Below are positions 59,261 to 64,000 of a stretch of DNA of 64,000 nt, piece after piece. Every line of letters starts with the position of its first letter. Position 1 is the stretch's first letter. The DNA is from DATARH01 sp035534855 (GTDB lineage Bacteria; Pseudomonadota; Alphaproteobacteria; ATCC43930; CGMCC-115725): positions 1 through 64,000 of the forward strand of contig DATLRD010000040.1 in assembly GCA_035534855.1 (NCBI GenBank), given 5' to 3'. The notes beneath the pieces were generated by a model. The model had not been told where the DNA came from and did not search any database. It saw only the letters and a program-made list of their open reading frames with translations. Both the position numbers and the translations under genes were made by a program.

Positions 59261-60112
59261 CTACGCCGCGAACAGCAGCAAGGCGCCGTTGGCTTCGCGC
59301 GCCGGCACCGCGACGCGCCCGTCGGGCCATTCGTCGAACGCGACCTGCCACTGCGTCAGGTAATCGGCGGTGCGATCGCGGTCGGCGACGGCCAGTTCGA
59401 GCGCGGCGACGCCGGGCAGCGGGAAATCGCCGGCAAGCTCCACGCCCGGATACATCGTCAGGAAATCGTCGAGCGTTGAAAACTGGATGCGGTGCCGGCC
59501 GACCCTGACCGAGGCCACCGCGTCGGTCGTCGTCACCTCCTGCAACCCGAACAGCCGGTCGAATGCCGGCAGCAGCGGCGCGGTTTCCGCCACCAGCACG
59601 TGGATCGCCCGGATCCCGATGGCCCCGTTGGGGTGCGCCAGCCATTCCGGCCGGCGCATCAGTTCCGGGGTCAGGTGACCGCACAGAAAGCAGTCGAGCC
59701 CGGGAATCTCCTCCGGCGGCAGGTTGATCAGGCTGAAACGCGGCACCACTGTGCCTTCGGGCAATTCGAGCTGCCGCCCCAGCGCGCGCGGCTCGCTCGG
59801 ATGCAGGTTGAGCCGGGCCAGTGCGGCACGCGCCTCTTCGGGCGAGCCGGACAGCGCAAAGGCCGGGCCGACGATCCCTTCGCGCCGGGCCAGGAACGCC
59901 TTGAGTCGGTGCGCCTCGGCATCGTCGCCGACGATGCCGAGAAGTTCGAGGTAGTCGCCCGGAAACATGATGCAGTAATTGGCGGTCGCCTGGCCGATAT
60001 GACGGCCGCGCGGCGACAGGGTGAATCCGAGCCGGGTCCAGCCGAGGCGGGCGCGTTCGAGATCGCGCACGCCGATAATGACGTGGTCGATCCCAGCGAT
60101 GCCGTTGCGCAT
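59261..60112 (-). CDS. VOC / glyoxalase-like domain protein
   Basis: 283 residues of the Glyoxalase_3 type. N-terminal module: GIDHVIIGVRDLERARLGWTRLGF, then TANYCIMFPGDYLELLGIVG; second module: GIRAIHVLVAETAPLLPAFDRLFG and VRVGRHRIQF, ending with VAALELAVADRDRTADYL. His and Glu that could bind a metal are in the first strand (DHV) and YLELLG. Substrate unknown. Convergent with the broken toxin gene; divergent from the nucleoside transporter. Confidence 0.83.
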   Translation of the reverse strand: MRNGIAGIDHVIIGVRDLERARLGWTRLGFTLSPRGRHIGQATANYCIMFPGDYLELLGIVGDDAEAHRLKAFLARREGIVGPAFALSGSPEEARAALARLNLHPSEPRALGRQLELPEGTVVPRFSLINLPPEEIPGLDCFLCGHLTPELMRRPEWLAHPNGAIGIRAIHVLVAETAPLLPAFDRLFGLQEVTTTDAVASVRVGRHRIQFSTLDDFLTMYPGVELAGDFPLPGVAALELAVADRDRTADYLTQWQVAFDEWPDGRVAVPAREANGALLLFAA

Positions 60113-60238
60113 GTCGGCTCTCTCCCGCAGGCACTGTTCGCGGCGAGCTTACGAGAGCCGCCGCGGCCGCGCCATAGGCAGGGGCTTGCTGCGGCCGGCG
60201 ACAAAGGCGATAGGTAGCCGCGGCACCTTGGGGGGACA

Positions 60239-61474
60239 ATGCGGGGATTGCTGGGGATTGCGGTCTTGCTGCTCCTGGCCTGGGGGTTGAGCGAAGACCG
60301 CTTCCGAGTGCCGTTGCGCGTGGTTGTCACCGGGCTTCTGCTGCAGCTCGCGCTGGCGATCCTGTTCCTCAAATTCCCGCCGGCGCGCACGGCGTTCCTG
60401 CTGCTCAACCACGGCGTCGCGGCATTGCAGAAGGCGACCGATGCCGGCACCAGCTTTGTTTTCGGCTATCTCGGCGGCGGAACGCTGCCGTTTACCGAAA
60501 GCCGGCCCGGCGCCGCCTTCATCTTCGCGTTTCGTGCCCTGCCGCTGGTGCTGGTGATCAGTGCGCTGGCGACGGTGCTGTTCTATTGGGGCGTATTGCA
60601 GCGGATCGTACAGGCGTTTGCCTGGGTGTTGCGGCGCACGGTCGGGATCGGCGGGCCGCTCGGCCTCGGCGCGGCGGTGCACATCTTCGTCGGGCACATC
60701 GAGGGGCCGCTGCTGATCCGGCCCTACCTGCTGAGCATGGAGCGCGGCGAGCTGTTTGCGTTGATGAGCTGCGGCATGGCCGGGATCGCCGGCACCGTGA
60801 TGGTGCTCTACGCCTCGCTGCTCGGCAGCGTCATTCCCGATGCGCTCGGCAACGTCCTGGTCGCGGCGATCATCAGCACCCCGGCGGCGCTCGCGGTCGC
60901 GGCGCTGATGGTGCCGTTTCACCCCGATCCGTCTGCTCCGTCGCGGCTCGAAATGCCGAACCGGCCGGTCAGCACGATGGATGCGGTCGCCCGCGGCACG
61001 GGCGACGGCATCGTGTTTCTTGCCAACATCCTGGCGATGCTGGTGGTTCTGGTGGCGCTGGTCAGCCTCGTCAACTCGGCGCTGGGGCTGCTGCCCGATT
61101 GGGCTGGCGGCCCGGTCACGCTGCAGCGCGTCTTTGCCTATGCGTTTCAGCCGGTGATGTGGCTGATCGGCATTCCCGGGCCGGAAACCGCGACGGCGGC
61201 GCAGCTGATGGGCACCAAGACCGTGCTCAACGAATTCATCGCCTATATCGACCTCGCCAAATTGCCGGATGGCGCGCTCAGCCCGCACGCCCGGCTGATC
61301 ATGACCTATGCGCTGTGCGGGTTTGCCAATTTCGGCAGCCTCGGCATCCTGATCGGCGGGATGGGCGCGATGGTGCCCGAGCGCAGGCAGGAGATCGTCT
61401 CGCTGGGTCTGCGCTCGATCCTGTCAGGCACGATTGCAACGTGCATGAGCGGAGCGATCGTCGGCATGCTGTAA
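60239..61474 (+). CDS. CNT-family nucleoside transporter (NupC-like)
   Basis: Inner-membrane concentrative nucleoside transporter of 411 residues, usual length. N-terminal helices GLLGIAVLLLLAWGL and VVVTGLLLQLALAILFL; the gate motif TSFVFGYLGGG; the HP1 region where CNT proteins have GQSEAPLLIRPYL reads FVGHIEGPLLIRPYL here; MSCGMAGIAGTVMVLYASLLG; GTKTVLNEFIAYIDL; and YALCGFANFGSLGILIGGMGAMVP. The substitutions in HP1 (Gln-Ser to His-Ile, Ala to Gly) lie next to the nucleobase and sodium sites, so specificity may differ. Gene stands alone. Confidence 0.9.
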   Translation: MRGLLGIAVLLLLAWGLSEDRFRVPLRVVVTGLLLQLALAILFLKFPPARTAFLLLNHGVAALQKATDAGTSFVFGYLGGGTLPFTESRPGAAFIFAFRALPLVLVISALATVLFYWGVLQRIVQAFAWVLRRTVGIGGPLGLGAAVHIFVGHIEGPLLIRPYLLSMERGELFALMSCGMAGIAGTVMVLYASLLGSVIPDALGNVLVAAIISTPAALAVAALMVPFHPDPSAPSRLEMPNRPVSTMDAVARGTGDGIVFLANILAMLVVLVALVSLVNSALGLLPDWAGGPVTLQRVFAYAFQPVMWLIGIPGPETATAAQLMGTKTVLNEFIAYIDLAKLPDGALSPHARLIMTYALCGFANFGSLGILIGGMGAMVPERRQEIVSLGLRSILSGTIATCMSGAIVGML

Positions 61475-61561
61475 TCGAGGCACAGCGCCGGGCCATAACG
61501 AAATCTTTACTATGGTTGTTCAAAAAAGAGGCGTCGTGCGACTTGAACTTGAACAGGTTCC

Positions 61562-62125
61562 GTGAACCAAACTCTCATGGCGGATCATGATGGCCCAGCG
61601 GCCGCGACGGACCAGCTTCCGTTCACCGACCCGCGCATGGACCAAGCCTATGATTACTGGCTGAAAAAGGCCGCCTGGCGGCAAATGCCGCGGCGCGCCG
61701 ACATCGACCCGGTCGACATCCCGCGCCTGCTGCCCGATGTCATGCTGGTGGACGTGGCCGAAGGCGGGCGCTACCGCTATCGGCTGATCGGCACCAGCAA
61801 TGCCCAGGCGCATGGCATGAACGCGACCGGCCGCTATCTCGACGAGGTGTTGCCGGGGCGCGAGTACAAGGCGCATGTGCTGGGGCTTTATGACGAAAGC
61901 GTGCGCAATCGCCGGGCGCTCTATTCCGAATGCCTGTTTATGTCGGCGGCGCGCAACGCGCCCGAGCGGCACACCAAGGTGTTGTTCCTGCCGCTGTCGG
62001 AAGACGGAGATGTGGTCGACATAGTGTTTGTCGTGCAGATCTTTCTCTACATCGAGCAGGCGACCCGCGAGCGGCATTTTATCGATGCGCCGCCCTATCG
62101 GGAAATCGTCCACGCACTGTTGTAG
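61562..62125 (+). CDS. PAS_5 domain protein
   Basis: 187-residue soluble protein of the PF07310 PAS family common in alphaproteobacteria: DYWLKKAAWRQMPRRADIDPVDIPRLLPDVMLVDV, YRYRLIGTSNAQAHGMNATGRYLDE, RALYSECLFM and ERHTKVLFLPLSEDGDVVDIVF. No output domain, so it is likely a sensor working through a partner. GTG 61562 (AACAGG upstream) is used; ATG 61577 possible. The 87 nt before it contain a TTGAACTTGAACAGGTTC stretch. Confidence 0.85.
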   Translation: MNQTLMADHDGPAAATDQLPFTDPRMDQAYDYWLKKAAWRQMPRRADIDPVDIPRLLPDVMLVDVAEGGRYRYRLIGTSNAQAHGMNATGRYLDEVLPGREYKAHVLGLYDESVRNRRALYSECLFMSAARNAPERHTKVLFLPLSEDGDVVDIVFVVQIFLYIEQATRERHFIDAPPYREIVHALL

Positions 62126-62149
62126 CGGGCTTCCCCGGCTCGTCCCATT

Positions 62150-63009
62150 CTACCGGATCGCCACCACCAGCTGTTGCGCGCGGGCGCGCAATTCGTCCGA
62201 CAGCGCCGCCGGGCGCCGCGCATCGAGATCGAGCTGGACCCCGAACTGCCCGAGGCGGGCGATTTCGCGCCCGGTTTCCGGGTTGCTCATCACGTGGATG
62301 AAGCGCAGCGACGAGCTGCCGAGGTGGGCGACCGCGGTCTCGACAACGAACGGGTCGCCGAGCCGCGCCTCGCCGCGCAGCTCAAGCGCCAGCTCGAAGG
62401 TCGAGAAGCCGCGCCGGGCGGTTTTGATGTAGTCCGCGGTTATCCCGATCATCGCGCCGGTCTGGATCGAGGAATCGGTGAATTTGTGCACGAAGGCCGC
62501 AAGGCCGAGACGGCCGTGTTCGTCGAGGTCGCCGGGCCGCACCCGGCCGCGTGCGGTCGTGGTGAAGCCGGCGGTGTCTTTGGGCTGCGCCCGCTGTTCC
62601 GCCGCCGGCCTGTCCCACGCGGCAAGTTCGCGGGCGATCGCGGCACGGCGTTCGGCGAAGACCGGCGCCGCCGCATCCCAATTTTCGTCGATCCAGGTCA
62701 CGGTCTCCCCGGTCGCCGAATCGATGACCCGGTGGCCGAGCCGCACGCCGCTCTCGACCGAGATCGCCGCGCTGTCGATGTGAAACGCGGTGCCGGCGCG
62801 CAATTCGCGGGTAAACCGCAGGTCGAACCGGCGGGCAAACCCGCCCTGGCGCAGCGCTTCGGCCAGCCCGAGCCGCATCGCCAGATTGCCCTCGGCCTGT
62901 TCCAGCCGGTCGAAATAATAGGCGATCGTGAAATGCTCGGTGACGTCGCATTCCCACGGCGCCACGCTGCCGCGATAGGTTTCGGCCCAGCCGGTCATCG
63001 CCGTCTCCA

Positions 63010-63013
<4 letters not shown>
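62150..63013 (-). CDS. Double-hotdog thioesterase family protein
   Basis: 287 residues forming two hotdog (4HBT) domains. First: GSVAPWECDVTEHFTIAYYFDRLEQAEGNLAMRLG; second: GRVRPGDLDEHGRLGLAAFVHKFTDSSIQTGAMIG, each with the Asp-x-x-(Glu)-His motif of acyl-CoA thioesterases. Joined by a linker rich in Ala/Arg. A role in hydrolysing acyl-CoA is likely; the substrate is not known. ATG 63013 overlaps the mtnA stop (ATGA), so both genes are co-transcribed. Confidence 0.82.

Positions 63014-64000
<987 letters not shown>

Overview
This 64 kb window comes from a GC-rich (roughly two-thirds G+C) Gram-negative bacterium. The housekeeping block on the right (lgt, a MidA-type methyltransferase, pgeF, then prs, rplY with a C-terminal extension, pth, ychF) and the mix of PAS_5, DUF882, RpiR and COG4280 proteins point to an alphaproteobacterium, probably of the Rhodospirillales/Acetobacterales kind; this assignment is inference from gene content and order, not a database result.

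Layout. 1-10.6 kb: metabolic and maintenance genes (GST-like protein, M17 aminopeptidase, a VapBC pair with a palindromic operator, an F420/luciferase-like oxidoreductase, a GhrA-like dehydrogenase, a methyltransferase, an amidase, SppA, a CodA/AtzC-like amidohydrolase with altered active-site residues, two small envelope proteins). 10.7 kb: tRNA-Val(GAC). 11-13.7 kb: an RpiR regulator divergent from a three-gene membrane operon (COG4280, a 70-residue protein, DUF347). 13.7-16.6 kb: a sigma-54-type promoter in front of rutA and a cobalt-type nitrile hydratase operon (alpha, beta, accessory protein). 16.6-29.6 kb: a type II secretion locus (lipoprotein secretin GspD on the minus strand; E, F, H, I, J, K, L, M and a GspC/N-like protein on the plus strand) with a secreted protein and two paralogous multihaem cytochromes c lodged between gspD and gspE. 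29.6-37.4 kb: a DUF882 protein, a class III nucleotidyl cyclase, a winged-helix/TPR regulator with a truncated TPR paralogue next to it, a GH15 glycosidase, and poorly coding, less GC-rich spacers that look like accessory DNA.

37.4-50.4 kb is the most striking part: six tightly spaced minus-strand genes that together look like a complete trans-envelope electron conduit. In transcription order they encode a cytosolic FAD/NAD(P) flavoprotein fused to two cyclic-nucleotide-binding domains and a 16-cysteine four-cluster ferredoxin module; a b-type cytochrome-like membrane protein; a protein joining a cytosolic FHA domain, one membrane helix and a periplasmic decahaem domain; a putative lipoprotein with two HbpS/GlcG (DUF336) domains; a 694-residue outer-membrane beta-barrel; and an exported 1247-residue decahaem cytochrome fused to an LVIVD-type beta-propeller. 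The pattern resembles porin-cytochrome complexes for extracellular electron transfer but the cytosolic entry module, with cNMP and FHA sensing built in, is not one I can name as a described system. The type II secretion locus nearby (such systems export outer-surface cytochromes in Shewanella) and the extra multihaem pair would fit the same physiology.

50.7-64 kb: a small glycine-rich lipoprotein, the housekeeping block above, an antitoxin with a MazF-like toxin broken by an amber codon, a glyoxalase-like protein, a CNT nucleoside transporter, a PAS_5 protein, a double-hotdog thioesterase and the start of mtnA running off the right edge.
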